A model generated the notes under the pieces. That model searched no databases. It was not told the origin of the DNA and was given only the letters and a program-made list of their open reading frames with translations. The position numbers were made by a program, and so were the translations under genes. From NCBI RefSeq assembly GCF_001570885.1, contig NZ_BCSN01000015.1, forward strand, positions 1-53,708: a stretch of 53,708 nucleotides of DNA, read 5' to 3'. Source of the stretch: Micrococcus lylae NBRC 15355 (GTDB lineage: Bacteria > Actinomycetota > Actinomycetes > Actinomycetales > Micrococcaceae). Within the stretch, counting starts at the first letter, position 1. The number at the start of each line of letters is the position of its first letter. Positions 7,900-15,661 of the stretch are shown one piece after another.

Positions 7900-9537
7900 A
7901 TGGCCGCTGACCCGGCTGGCTCGCGCGGCACCACCGCCGCCGACGCCGCGGAGACCGTCACCACCCAGGACGGCTCCGCCACCCACGCTTCCGACCAGAA
8001 CGCCCCCGACCGTCCGCGTCGGGGCGGCATCGGCAACCGGGCGCTCGACTTCGTCGAGAAGGCCGGCAACGCCCTGCCCCACCCGGCCACCCTGTTCGCC
8101 GCGCTCGCGGTGCTGGTGGTCCTGCTGTCCTGGCTGTTCTCCACGCTCGGCGTCACCGCCGAGGACCCGGTGGAGGGCGGCCAGATCGAGGTCTTCAACC
8201 TGCTGTCCCCGGAGGGCGTCCAGTGGATGTTCTCCTCCGCCGTGGACAACTTCGTGGGCTTCGCCCCGCTGGGCGTCGTGCTCGCCACCATGCTGGGCAT
8301 CGGCATGGCTGAGCAGTCCGGCCTGATCGGCACGGTGCTGCGCCAGTTCATCCTGTCCGTGCCGAAGTTCCTCATCACCGCGGGCATCGTGTTCGCCGGT
8401 GTGATGTCCTCCGTGGCCTCGGACGCCGGCTACGTGGTGCTCCCGCCGCTGGCCGCGATCCTGTTCATGGCCGTCGGACGTCACCCGTTGGCCGGCCTGG
8501 CCGCCGCCTTCGCCGGCGTCTCCGCAGGCTTCTCGGCGAACCTGCTGCTCTCCGGCACGGACGTGATGCTCGGTGAGCTGACCATCGAGGCCGCCGCCAC
8601 CGTGGACGGCGCCTACGCGGACGGCATGAACCTGGCCATGAACTACTGGTTCATCATCGCCTCCACCTTCCTGCTGACCATCGTCGGCACCCTGGTCTCC
8701 CAGTTCATCGTGGAGCCGCGCCTGGGCCCGTGGAAGGGCGAGGGCCGCATCGAGGACGAGGACGTCCAGCTCTCCGCCGTGGAGAAGAAGGGCCTCGTCT
8801 GGGCCACCGTCTCCGGCGTGGTCACCGTGGCGCTGCTGGCCCTGCTGATCGTCCCGGAGTGGGGCCTGCTGCGCGGCGAGGACGGCGGCGTGGTCCAGTC
8901 CCCGTTCATGGACTCGCTCGTGGTGGTCATCATCATCGCGTTCTTCGTCCCGGGCCTGGTGTACGGCATCGTCACCAAGGTGATCCGCAACGACACCGAC
9001 GTGGTGGACCAGCTCTCCCAGACCCTCGCCGGCATGGCCGTGTTCCTGGTGCTGGCGTTCACCGCCGGTCAGTTCATCGCCTACTTCAACGAGTCGAAGC
9101 TGGGCCTGCTGCTGTCCGTGCTGGGCTCGCAGTTCCTGGAGTCGATCAACCTGACCGGTATCCCGCTGGTGGTCGCGTTCATCGCGTTCGTCTCGGTCGT
9201 GAACCTCTTCGTGGGCTCCGCCTCGGCGAAGTGGGCCATGCTCGCGCCGATCATGGTGCCGATCATGATGCAGCTGGGCATCTCGCCCGAGTTCACCCAG
9301 GCGGCCTACCGCGTGGCCGACTCGTCCACGAACATCCTGTCTCCGCTGATGACCTACTTCGCGCTGATCATCGCCGTGGCCCAGAAGTACGACAAGAAGA
9401 TGGGCATCGGCTCCCTGATCGCCACGATGCTCCCGTACTCGATCGCCTTCCTGGTCACCTGGAGCATGATGACCATGGGCTGGTACTGGCTGGACCTGCC
9501 GCTGGGTCCGAACGCTCCGGTCACCTACACCCCGTGA
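7900..9537 (+). CDS. AbgT-family transporter
   Basis: Inner-membrane transporter of 545 aa in the AbgT (p-aminobenzoyl-glutamate / MtrF-YdaH) family. Members carry p-aminobenzoyl-glutamate or export antifolates such as sulfonamides (family knowledge); which applies here cannot be read from sequence. About ten hydrophobic segments and re-entrant hairpins are visible, with a hydrophilic N-terminus of about 45 residues, conserved-type stretches such as SDAGYVVLPPLAA, and VGSASAKWAMLAPIMVPI toward the C-terminus. The frame is open from a TTG at 7801, but the ATG at 7900 has GAAGGG 9 nt upstream and the earlier DNA forms the leader hairpin. Single gene with its own promoter and terminator. Confidence 0.88.
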   Translation: MAADPAGSRGTTAADAAETVTTQDGSATHASDQNAPDRPRRGGIGNRALDFVEKAGNALPHPATLFAALAVLVVLLSWLFSTLGVTAEDPVEGGQIEVFNLLSPEGVQWMFSSAVDNFVGFAPLGVVLATMLGIGMAEQSGLIGTVLRQFILSVPKFLITAGIVFAGVMSSVASDAGYVVLPPLAAILFMAVGRHPLAGLAAAFAGVSAGFSANLLLSGTDVMLGELTIEAAATVDGAYADGMNLAMNYWFIIASTFLLTIVGTLVSQFIVEPRLGPWKGEGRIEDEDVQLSAVEKKGLVWATVSGVVTVALLALLIVPEWGLLRGEDGGVVQSPFMDSLVVVIIIAFFVPGLVYGIVTKVIRNDTDVVDQLSQTLAGMAVFLVLAFTAGQFIAYFNESKLGLLLSVLGSQFLESINLTGIPLVVAFIAFVSVVNLFVGSASAKWAMLAPIMVPIMMQLGISPEFTQAAYRVADSSTNILSPLMTYFALIIAVAQKYDKKMGIGSLIATMLPYSIAFLVTWSMMTMGWYWLDLPLGPNAPVTYTP

Positions 9538-9581
9538 GGCACTGACGGCGCCTCCTGACGGGGCCGCCTGACCTGATTCCC

Positions 9582-9627
9582 GACGTCGGCCGCCCGCCTT
9601 CCGCACCGAAGGCGGGCGGCCGTCGTC
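9582..9627 (+). terminator. Terminator after the AbgT-family gene
   Basis: A 15-bp perfect stem (9587-9601 with 9608-9622, loop CGCACC), extended by four more pairs beyond one mismatch. It lies 45 nt after the stop codon and is followed by a short T/C-rich stretch. Confidence 0.85.
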
Positions 9628-9753
9628 GTTCCTCTCCGTCCTCTGGCAGGGGTCGAGTGGGCGGGTATTCCACGATGTCGCTCGATTCCGTGGAACAGCT
9701 GCCCACCCGACTCGGGGCGACGCTCTCAGGGGCCCTGTGGCAGGGTGACTGAC

Positions 9754-10731
9754 ATGAAGACCACGAACCCCAGCCGTGTCTCCGAGCAGCTGGCCCGCCT
9801 GATCTCCACGGTCAAGGAGGATCGCAACGGGGCCCCGTCGGAGTACCTCGAGGACGTGGAGGACCGTCCGGTGGACGGCTTCGCCGTGGCCGTGTGCACC
9901 ACAGACGGCGTGGCCGTCTCCGAGGGCGAGACGCAGCAGGCGTTCGCCCTGCAGTCCGTGTCCAAGGCGCTCACCTACGCGGTGGCCCTGCAGGAGCGCG
10001 GCATGGACGCCGTGCTCGAGCGTGTGGGCGTGGAGCCCTCCGGGATGGCGTTCAACGAGCTGTCCCTCCACTCGGACGGCCGCCCGTACAACCCGCTGAT
10101 CAACGTCGGCGCGATCATGACCCACGGGCTGATCCCCGGGAACGACGAGGACGCCCGCCTCGAGCTCCTGCTGGACCGCTACTCGCAGCTGGCCGGGACG
10201 GACCTGACGATCTCCGAGGACGTCTGGGACGCCGAGACCGCCCGTGCCCACCAAAACCTGGGCCTGGCCCACATGCTCGCCGCTTCGCAGATGCTCCCGG
10301 ACGAGGCACACGAGGTGGTCCGCGGCTACCTCGGCCAGTGCTCGGTGGAGGTCACCGTGGAGCAGCTGGCCACCATGGGCGCCACCCTGGCCTCAGGCGG
10401 CGTGAACCCGGTGACCGGCCGGCGCGTGCTGGCGGAGTGGGTCTGCCAGCAGGTGATGTCCGTGATGCTCTCCTGCGGGATGTACAACGCCTCCGGGCAG
10501 TGGATGGCGGAGGTCGGCATCCCGGCCAAGTCCGGCGTCTCGGGTGCGCTGCTCGGTGCGGTCCCGGGCGCCCTCGGCATCGCCAGCTGGTCCCCGCGCC
10601 TGGATGAGCAGGGCACGTCGGTGCGCGGCATCGGCGTGTTCGAGGCGCTCTCCGCGGACTGGGACCTGCACGTGCTGCGCCACCGCGACGCCATGGCCGG
10701 CCTGCGCGAGGCCGCCGGCGACGGGTCCTGA
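9754..10731 (+). CDS. glsA: Glutaminase
   Basis: Hydrolyses L-glutamine to glutamate and ammonia in the cytoplasm; serine-dependent glutaminase (beta-lactamase-like fold). The catalytic Ser-x-x-Lys is SVSK, Ser68 and Lys71. Other family blocks are PYNPLINVGAI, the YNASGQW region and GIPAKSGVSGALLGAVPG. Length 325 aa is normal for the GlsA family. A GTG at 9745 is possible, but the ATG at 9754 has GCAGGG 8 nt upstream and is preferred. Stand-alone gene; the stretch before it contains no glutamine-riboswitch-like structure that I can recognise. Confidence 0.92.
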   Translation: MKTTNPSRVSEQLARLISTVKEDRNGAPSEYLEDVEDRPVDGFAVAVCTTDGVAVSEGETQQAFALQSVSKALTYAVALQERGMDAVLERVGVEPSGMAFNELSLHSDGRPYNPLINVGAIMTHGLIPGNDEDARLELLLDRYSQLAGTDLTISEDVWDAETARAHQNLGLAHMLAASQMLPDEAHEVVRGYLGQCSVEVTVEQLATMGATLASGGVNPVTGRRVLAEWVCQQVMSVMLSCGMYNASGQWMAEVGIPAKSGVSGALLGAVPGALGIASWSPRLDEQGTSVRGIGVFEALSADWDLHVLRHRDAMAGLREAAGDGS

Positions 10732-10890
10732 CACCCCGGACACCCGTGTCCCGACGGCGGCCCCCGCCTCATGCGCTGGCCCACCCGTCCGCTCGGCCGG
10801 GTGAGGAGGAGAAAGCGAGGGGCAGTCGTCGTGACCGGACACACGTGGATGGCCGATCTTCGGCTCATGCCCTGGGTGGAGGCACAGTGC

Positions 10891-10896
10891 TAGCGT
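10891..10896 (+). promoter_or_regulatory. Possible -10 of the holin-like gene
   Basis: TAGCGT preceded by TGC, giving an extended -10 appearance, 86 nt before the ATG at 10982. No good -35 is visible 17 bp upstream. A GGAAGG Shine-Dalgarno lies 8-10 nt before the ATG. Confidence 0.35.
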
Positions 10897-10981
10897 GGAG
10901 CCGACATCGCTGTGCAGTGGCGCGCCCTGACGCACCTGCGCAGCCCGAAAAGACCACGCCGACCCAGGAAGGCACCCACTG

Positions 10982-11872
10982 ATGGCCCCCACGGCAATCC
11001 CCGTCTCTGCGCAGACCCGCGCGAGCTCGCTGTCCGACCTGCTCGCGGCCCTGATCCGCCTGCTGCCCCTGCAGATCAAGGACGAGCTCGCCCTCGCCCT
11101 GAACCAGGCCAAGTCCAAGGGTGTGAAGGTCGGCGTCGCCGCCGGTCTGATCCTCGCGGGCCTGTTCATGCTGTTCTGCATGCTGGTGTCCCTGATCGTC
11201 ACCCTGATCGGCGCCTTCGCGAACCCGTCGTTCTGGTTCCCGGCCCTCATGGTGGCCGCCGCGTTCCTGCTGCTCGGCATCATCCTCGCCGCCGTCGGCG
11301 GTCTGATGATCAAGGGCGCCATGCCGCTCATCCCGGCCGAGACCGTCCGCAACATCGAGTACGACCTCGGCTACCTCAAGGAGGGCAACGCCTTCGACCC
11401 GGCCGAGTACGACCGCGTGAAGGCCGAGCGGGCCGAGCAGAAGCGCATCGAGAAGCAGCGTGAGGCCGAGCGCAAGAAGCTCGAGAAGGAAGAGAACAAG
11501 AAGGCGGTCAAGAACGGCGAGGCCGCCCCGTACCCGGAGAAGGAGACCGCCTCCGAGGACGAGATCCGCCGCCGCGCAGAGCTGCGCCGCCGCCACCTGG
11601 CGGACATCCGCTCCGGCCTGGGCGAGCGCGCCTCCGTCAAGGGCCAGATGAACGCGTTCGCCGCCCAGCGCAAGGGCCGCGGCGCCACCCCGGAGTCCGC
11701 CGGCTCCACCGACGTCACCGCCCCGTACTCCGGCGCCGCCCGCGCCGGCGAGAAGGCCGGTGCGGCCGAGGACTACGTGAAGGAGCGGTGGCAGCCGCTG
11801 GCCCTGCTCGGTGTCTCCGGCACCGCCTTCGCCGTCCTGGGCTCCATGCTCGGCAAGAAGCGCAAGGGCTGA
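10982..11872 (+). CDS. Phage-holin-family (superfamily III-like) membrane protein
   Basis: A 296-aa membrane protein of the type annotated as 'phage holin family' in Actinobacteria, usually chromosomal and not part of a phage. An amphipathic N-terminus is followed by two membrane helices (about 50-78 and 85-110), a long highly charged Lys/Glu/Arg segment (about 125-230, predicted helical or coiled), and a hydrophobic C-terminal helix at about 270-290 ending in KKRKG. Function is unknown; a structural or envelope role is possible. No lysis genes or phage genes adjoin it, so the holin label should be read as homology only. Confidence 0.75.
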   Translation: MAPTAIPVSAQTRASSLSDLLAALIRLLPLQIKDELALALNQAKSKGVKVGVAAGLILAGLFMLFCMLVSLIVTLIGAFANPSFWFPALMVAAAFLLLGIILAAVGGLMIKGAMPLIPAETVRNIEYDLGYLKEGNAFDPAEYDRVKAERAEQKRIEKQREAERKKLEKEENKKAVKNGEAAPYPEKETASEDEIRRRAELRRRHLADIRSGLGERASVKGQMNAFAAQRKGRGATPESAGSTDVTAPYSGAARAGEKAGAAEDYVKERWQPLALLGVSGTAFAVLGSMLGKKRKG

Positions 11873-11897
11873 TCCGGCCGCACGCAGACTGCCCGTC

Positions 11898-11936
11898 CAC
11901 GGCGCCTCGTCCCTCACCGAGGGGCGGGGCGCCGTG
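11898..11936 (+). terminator. Terminator after the holin-like gene
   Basis: CACGGCGCC at 11898-11906 pairs with GGCGCCGTG at 11928-11936, and an inner CCCTC/GAGGG pair continues the stem after a small internal bulge. It lies 26 nt after the stop codon. Confidence 0.65.
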
Positions 11937-12043
11937 CTGTGCGCGGGCGGGGGAAGCGGTGGTGAGGACGTCCGACCCACGGCGACCTGCCACCGTCCGG
12001 CCACGTGGCCTCGCCCGAGGCCTGTGCAGGCCACAGACGCCGG

Positions 12044-12049
12044 TAGACT
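12044..12049 (+). promoter_or_regulatory. -10 hexamer of the CDP-alcohol phosphatidyltransferase gene
   Basis: TAGACT, 49 nt before the ATG; the -35 is weak. A clear GAAGGAG Shine-Dalgarno follows, 7 nt before the ATG. Confidence 0.4.
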
Positions 12050-12097
12050 GGTCCGGCCCCCGCAGTCCCCGCCTGTGCCGCCCCGAAGGAGCCCCGT

Positions 12098-12934
12098 ATG
12101 CGCGTGATCGACGTCGGCCTCCGCGAGGGGTACGAGTACACCGTCCGGGACACCTTCTGGACCCTGCCGAACGTCATCACCCTGGCCCGGTTCGCGCTGA
12201 TCCCGGTGTTCGTCTGGCTCACCGCCACCGAGCAGTACCTGGCTGCGTTCTGGGTGCTGGCGGCCCTGTCCAGCACGGACTGGGTGGACGGGTTCGTGGC
12301 CCGCCGGTGGGACATGATCTCCACCACCGGCACGTGGCTGGATCCGCTGGCGGACCGGCTGTCCATGATCATCGTGGCCGCCACCCTGGTGCTCACCGGC
12401 GTGGCCCCGGACTGGATCGTCTGGGCGATCGTGGTGCCGGACCTCGTGCTGAGCACGGTGTCCCTGGCGCTGTTCCGCGGCAGCCCCGAGCTGGACGTCT
12501 CCGTCCTCGGCAAGGTTCGTACCGCCCTGCTGCTCGTGGCCGCACCCGTGCTGCTGCTGGGCAACGTGCCGAGCCTGACGGACACCGCCTGGGGCAGTGC
12601 CGGCCTGTGGCTGCTCTCCCTCGGCGCGATCGCCCACATGCTCGCCGCCGCGGACTACCTCCGCCGGTTCCGGGCCAAGGCCGCCGAGTTACGGGCCCGC
12701 GGGATCGATCCGCGGGACCGGACCGCCTGGTCCGAGCAGTCGGCGGAACGGCGCGAGGCCTCCGGCGCCGCACCGGCCGGCGAGGACGGGGCCGGCCCCC
12801 AGGGCGTATCCGGCGCCGTCCACGTTGCTAGGCTGAGCCGGTCTGAGCCTCCTGAGGGCCGGTGTCCACGGGGCGCCGGCGACGGGGGGAGAGGCCCCAA
12901 GACCACCCACCACCCAGGAGCACCGTCCTCGTGA
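12098..12934 (+). CDS. CDP-alcohol phosphatidyltransferase
   Basis: Integral membrane enzyme of 278 aa that transfers a phosphatidyl group from CDP-diacylglycerol to an alcohol. The complete family signature is present: Asp61-x2-Asp64-Gly65-x2-Ala68-Arg69-x8-Gly78-x3-Asp82-x3-Asp86, the metal and CDP-binding site. Several hydrophobic helices flank it; the last 60 residues are hydrophilic and Gly/Pro-rich. The acceptor (glycerol-3-phosphate, inositol phosphate or other) cannot be told from the motif. The stop overlaps the GTG of the next gene (GTGA), so it is likely translationally coupled to the glycosyltransferase, which suggests a joint role in phospholipid or glycolipid synthesis. Confidence 0.87.
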   Translation: MRVIDVGLREGYEYTVRDTFWTLPNVITLARFALIPVFVWLTATEQYLAAFWVLAALSSTDWVDGFVARRWDMISTTGTWLDPLADRLSMIIVAATLVLTGVAPDWIVWAIVVPDLVLSTVSLALFRGSPELDVSVLGKVRTALLLVAAPVLLLGNVPSLTDTAWGSAGLWLLSLGAIAHMLAAADYLRRFRAKAAELRARGIDPRDRTAWSEQSAERREASGAAPAGEDGAGPQGVSGAVHVARLSRSEPPEGRCPRGAGDGGRGPKTTHHPGAPSS

Positions 12935-14151
12935 CCGACGCCCCGCAGGCGCATGACGCCCGTCCCCTCACCGTGATGATCGCGGCGGACACCTATCCGC
13001 CGGACGTCAACGGCGCCGCCACCTTCTGCTTCCGCCTCGCCACGGCGCTGCACGAGCGTGGCCACGACGTGCACGTGGTGGCCGCCCGCAACGACGACGG
13101 CCCGGACTTCGTGGAGCACCGCCCCGAGGCCACCGTGCACCGCCTGAAGTCCTGGCGGCCGCCCACGCACGAGTACTACCGGCTGGTGTTCCCGCCCCTG
13201 GCCCGCCGCGCGATGCGCCGCATCATGGCCCAGGTGCAGCCGGACGTGGTGCATGTGCACTGCCACTACATGATCGGCGCCGCGGCGATCACCGAGGCCG
13301 AGCGCCGCCGTGTCCGCACGATCTCCACCAACCACTTCATGCCGGAGAACCTCGAGCCGTTCCTGCCGTTCCCGCAGTGGTTCCTGGACCGCTACTCCCG
13401 CTACTCCTGGTGGCAGATGGGCCGGCTGATGAGCAAGGGCGCCGTGGTCACCACCCCCACCGCCCTGGCCGCGCGCGCCATGGCCGAGCGGGCCGGGCTG
13501 CAGAACGTGCTGCCGGTGTCCAACGGCATCGACGCCTCCAAGTACGAGCAGGCCGCCGGCGAGGTCATCACCCCGCACGCGAACCCCACCGTCCTGTTCG
13601 TCGGCCGCCTGGCCGTGGAGAAGAACATCGACGTGCTGCTGCGCGCCGTCGCGCACCTGAAGGACACCCGCCCGGAGCTGGACGTGCACGCCGAGATCGT
13701 CGGCGACGGCGAGCAGCGCGACGTCCTCCGCGAGCTTGTGGCCGAGCTCGGCATCGAGGACCGTGTGGCGATGCGAGGCCACGTCACCGAGGAGGAGCTG
13801 CACACCGCCTACCTGCGGGCAGACGTGTTCTGCCAGCCCGGCACCGCCGAGCTGCAGTCGTTGGTGTCCCTGGAGGCGATGAGCGCCTCCAAGCCCGTGG
13901 TGCTGGCCGACGCGCTGGCCCTGCCGCACCTGGCGGACGACGGCGTGAACGGCTACCTCTTCGTCCCCGGCGACCACGAGGACCTCGCCGAGAAGCTGGC
14001 CCGGGTTCTCGGCGCGAGTCCCGAGGAACGCGCCCGGATGGGCGAGGCCTCCCACGCCAAGGCCCTGCGTCATTCGGCGCAGAAGACCGTGGAGGTCTTC
14101 GAGGCGCTCTACCGCGGGGCCACACCGGCCGAGGTGCGGGCACGGCTGTGA
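12931..14151 (+). CDS. Glycosyltransferase, GT4 family
   Basis: GT-B fold glycosyltransferase of 406 aa. The N-terminal domain begins with ADTYPPDVNGAATFCFRLA, typical of lipid glycosyltransferases that act on diacylglycerol or phosphatidylinositol. The C-terminal domain begins at VLFVGRLAVEKNID, and the nucleotide-sugar region has TAELQSLVSLEAMSASKPVV with the E-x7-E pattern. Start GTG 12931 overlaps the previous stop and has CCAGGAG 10 nt upstream; a longer frame from 12862 is unlikely. Coupling to the phosphatidyltransferase suggests sugar transfer to a membrane lipid. Micrococci make mannosylated diacylglycerol, so a mannosyltransferase is a reasonable guess, not a reading of the sequence. 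Confidence 0.85.
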   Translation: MTDAPQAHDARPLTVMIAADTYPPDVNGAATFCFRLATALHERGHDVHVVAARNDDGPDFVEHRPEATVHRLKSWRPPTHEYYRLVFPPLARRAMRRIMAQVQPDVVHVHCHYMIGAAAITEAERRRVRTISTNHFMPENLEPFLPFPQWFLDRYSRYSWWQMGRLMSKGAVVTTPTALAARAMAERAGLQNVLPVSNGIDASKYEQAAGEVITPHANPTVLFVGRLAVEKNIDVLLRAVAHLKDTRPELDVHAEIVGDGEQRDVLRELVAELGIEDRVAMRGHVTEEELHTAYLRADVFCQPGTAELQSLVSLEAMSASKPVVLADALALPHLADDGVNGYLFVPGDHEDLAEKLARVLGASPEERARMGEASHAKALRHSAQKTVEVFEALYRGATPAEVRARL

Positions 14152-14192
14152 GCGACTCCTCGCTAGACTTGACCGACGCGTGCCACGCGCGC

Positions 14193-14266
14193 GGGGCGTT
14201 AGCTCAGTCGGTCAGAGCAGGGGACTCATAATCCCTTGGTCACGGGTTCAAGTCCCGTACGCCCTA
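14193..14266 (+). tRNA. tRNA with CAU anticodon (Met, or Ile2 after TilS modification)
   Basis: Complete cloverleaf: acceptor 14193-14199 with 14259-14265 (first pair G-U), D-stem GCTC/GAGC, anticodon stem 14220-14224 with 14232-14236, loop CTCATAA giving anticodon CAT at 14227-14229, T-arm with TTCAAGT, discriminator A and CC following; the terminal A of CCA is not encoded. It is not the initiator type. The D-arm, anticodon arm and the variable region TGGTC resemble tRNA-Ile2 (ileX of E. coli), whose C34 becomes lysidine, so Met versus Ile2 is left open. Confidence 0.95.
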
Positions 14267-14271
14267 CCTCT

Positions 14272-14313
14272 CTGCGGCCTTCGGTCCGGTCCACGCCGGG
14301 ACGGAGGCCGCAG
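14272..14313 (+). terminator. Terminator after the tRNA gene
   Basis: CTGCGGCCTTCGGTCC at 14272-14287 pairs with 14298-14313 with one mismatch (15 of 16). It starts a few bases after the tRNA. Confidence 0.7.
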
Positions 14314-14365
14314 CCATGACCGATTCTTCCCGGCCCGCCGAACCGAGGGGCCGCGGCACCGCGGA

Positions 14366-14413
14366 CGACGACGGTCCGGCACCTTCCGTGCGGAAGGTGC
14401 CGGACCGTCGTCG
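14366..14413. terminator. Perfect 22-bp inverted repeat, likely bidirectional terminator
   Basis: Positions 14366-14387 pair perfectly with 14392-14413 around the loop GTGC. It lies between the plus-strand tRNA and the 3' end of the minus-strand NlpC/P60 gene (stop at 14465), so it can serve both, most likely the hydrolase gene. Confidence 0.8.
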
Positions 14414-14464
14414 GGCCTGGACCGTGGACGCCGTCACCCGAGGGGGCCGGCGCGTGTCTGCGGC

Positions 14465-15379
14465 TCAGTAGCGGCCGGCCACCGAGAGCATGTTGGCCGG
14501 CATGTAGTCCACCGAGGTGATCATGAGGCCGCGGTGCGGATTCAGGGCGTGGGCCATCTTGCCGTCGCCGATGTACATCGCCACGTGGTAGACGCGGCCG
14601 GTGGAGGAGTTGCGCCAGAAGAACAGGTCGCCGGGCTGGGCTTGGGACTTCGGCACGAAGGACTTGGCGTTCCGGTACTGGTCGTGGGAGACCCGCGGCA
14701 GGGAGAAGCCGGACTTGGCCATGGCCTCGCGGACCAGGGCGGAGCAGTCGTAGCCGTACGGGCCGTTGCCGCCCCACTGGTAGTAGGTGCTCGGGTCGTT
14801 GACCTTGGAGACGATGTGCTTGACCGCGGCGGTCTTGGAGGACGGGGCCGGGGCCGGGGCAGGAGCCGGGGCAGGGGCCGGAGCCGGGGCAGGGGCGGAG
14901 GAGGAGCCCGAGACCTTCAGGACGTCGCCCACGTACATCGGGCTGTTGATGGTCTTGCCGTTCAGCGAGGCCAGGGCATACATGTCCATGCCGTGGTTGT
15001 TCGCGACGCGCCACCAGCTGTCGCCGGCCTTCACGGTGTAGGTGCCGGTGGACGGGGCAGGGGCAGGGGCCGGAGCCGGGGCAGGGGCCGAGCTGCCGTT
15101 GCTGACCTTGAGGACGTCGCCGACGTAGATGGTGGCGTCGATGGTCTTGCCGTTCATGGCGGCGAGGTCGTACATGTCCATGCCGTGGTTGTGGGCGATG
15201 CGCCACCAGCTGTCGCCGGCCTTGACGGTGTAGGTCGCCGGGGCTGCGACGGCCTCGGTGGCGGTGGAGACGGCGCCTGCACCGACGACGGTGCCGGCGC
15301 CCAGGGACAGGGCCAGGGAGGCGACGAGGGGACGACGACCGCGGCGAGCGGTGCGGGGGTGCTTCTGGGTCTCAGACAT
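14465..15379 (-). CDS. Secreted NlpC/P60 peptidoglycan hydrolase with two LysM domains
   Basis: Exported cell-wall endopeptidase of 304 aa. A basic N-terminus and hydrophobic helix form a signal peptide with likely cleavage after AVAA (residue 46). LysM domains follow at 49-92 and 113-156, each trailed by an Ala-Pro linker (96-110 and 161-180). The NlpC/P60 domain occupies about 185-304 with catalytic Cys212 (YDCSALV), His265 (YHVAMYIGDG) and a third residue, probably His277. The enzyme should bind glycan through LysM and cut stem peptides, between D-Glu and the diamino acid if it behaves like its family. The ATG is 130-170 nt downstream of a strong promoter with direct repeats. Substrate specificity is inference. 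Confidence 0.92.
   Translation of the reverse strand: MSETQKHPRTARRGRRPLVASLALSLGAGTVVGAGAVSTATEAVAAPATYTVKAGDSWWRIAHNHGMDMYDLAAMNGKTIDATIYVGDVLKVSNGSSAPAPAPAPAPAPSTGTYTVKAGDSWWRVANNHGMDMYALASLNGKTINSPMYVGDVLKVSGSSSAPAPAPAPAPAPAPAPAPSSKTAAVKHIVSKVNDPSTYYQWGGNGPYGYDCSALVREAMAKSGFSLPRVSHDQYRNAKSFVPKSQAQPGDLFFWRNSSTGRVYHVAMYIGDGKMAHALNPHRGLMITSVDYMPANMLSVAGRY
14852..15235 (-). repeat. 192-bp tandem duplication (LysM plus Ala-Pro linker)
   Basis: Two adjacent 64-codon units, 15235-15044 and 15043-14852, encode nearly the same peptide: TYTVKAGDSWWR...GMDMY...NGKTI...MYVGDVLKVS followed by a repeated Ala-Pro linker. The similarity is strong at DNA level, so this looks like a recent in-frame duplication. 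Confidence 0.8.
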
Positions 15380-15539
15380 AGCGAATCTTCCAGTCGGGGA
15401 CCGGCAGGTGGCATGGAGCCGCCAGGGCTTTCCGGCAGGAAGGTGCCCAGGGGTGGCCGGTACGAGAGTGAATCGGTGTGGTGAGGCCGGGAGCCGCGGG
15501 AGCGGACGGGGAAGGTCCGGGATCCGGACGATGTCCGCA

Positions 15540-15576
15540 TCGTTATCGAATATACATGTTCGTTATCTAAACGCAA
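15540..15576 (-). promoter_or_regulatory. Promoter of the NlpC/P60 gene with overlapping direct repeats
   Basis: On the minus strand TTGCGT (15571-15576), a 16-bp spacer, then TATATT (15549-15554), the most consensus-like -10 in the window. The octamer GATAACGA occurs twice in the same direction, at 15560-15567 (in the spacer) and 15540-15547 (at the start site), 20 bp apart, about two helical turns. This is how a regulator binding site would be placed. Confidence 0.65.
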
Positions 15577-15648
15577 CTATTGCTGTGACGGGTGTCTCTG
15601 GCGTGTCGCGCGGGGCGGGCCGCTGCCCTGCCGGCGCGATCCGGCCGG

Positions 15649-15654
15649 TAGCGT
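15649..15654 (+). promoter_or_regulatory. -10 hexamer for a leaderless glycosyltransferase mRNA
   Basis: TAGCGT, then 7 nt, then the GTG at 15662. No Shine-Dalgarno sequence is visible, so a leaderless start at 15662 is likely. Confidence 0.5.
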
Positions 15655-15661
15655 GGGCACC

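Noticed and set aside
10982-11872. A phage or lysis module, from the holin label
   Set aside because: No capsid, tail, integrase or endolysin gene adjoins it, and this holin-like family is widespread in actinobacterial chromosomes.
12862-12930. A longer N-terminus for the first glycosyltransferase
   Set aside because: The extra residues are Arg/Pro-rich, lie inside the preceding gene and are less likely than GTG 12931, which has a ribosome-binding site and a GTGA stop-start overlap.
15380-15540. A c-di-AMP (ydaO) riboswitch in the leader of the NlpC/P60 hydrolase gene
   Set aside because: Such riboswitches are common before actinobacterial hydrolases, so I looked for the conserved blocks on the minus strand. 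I could not find the expected pattern; only a partial look-alike on the wrong strand.
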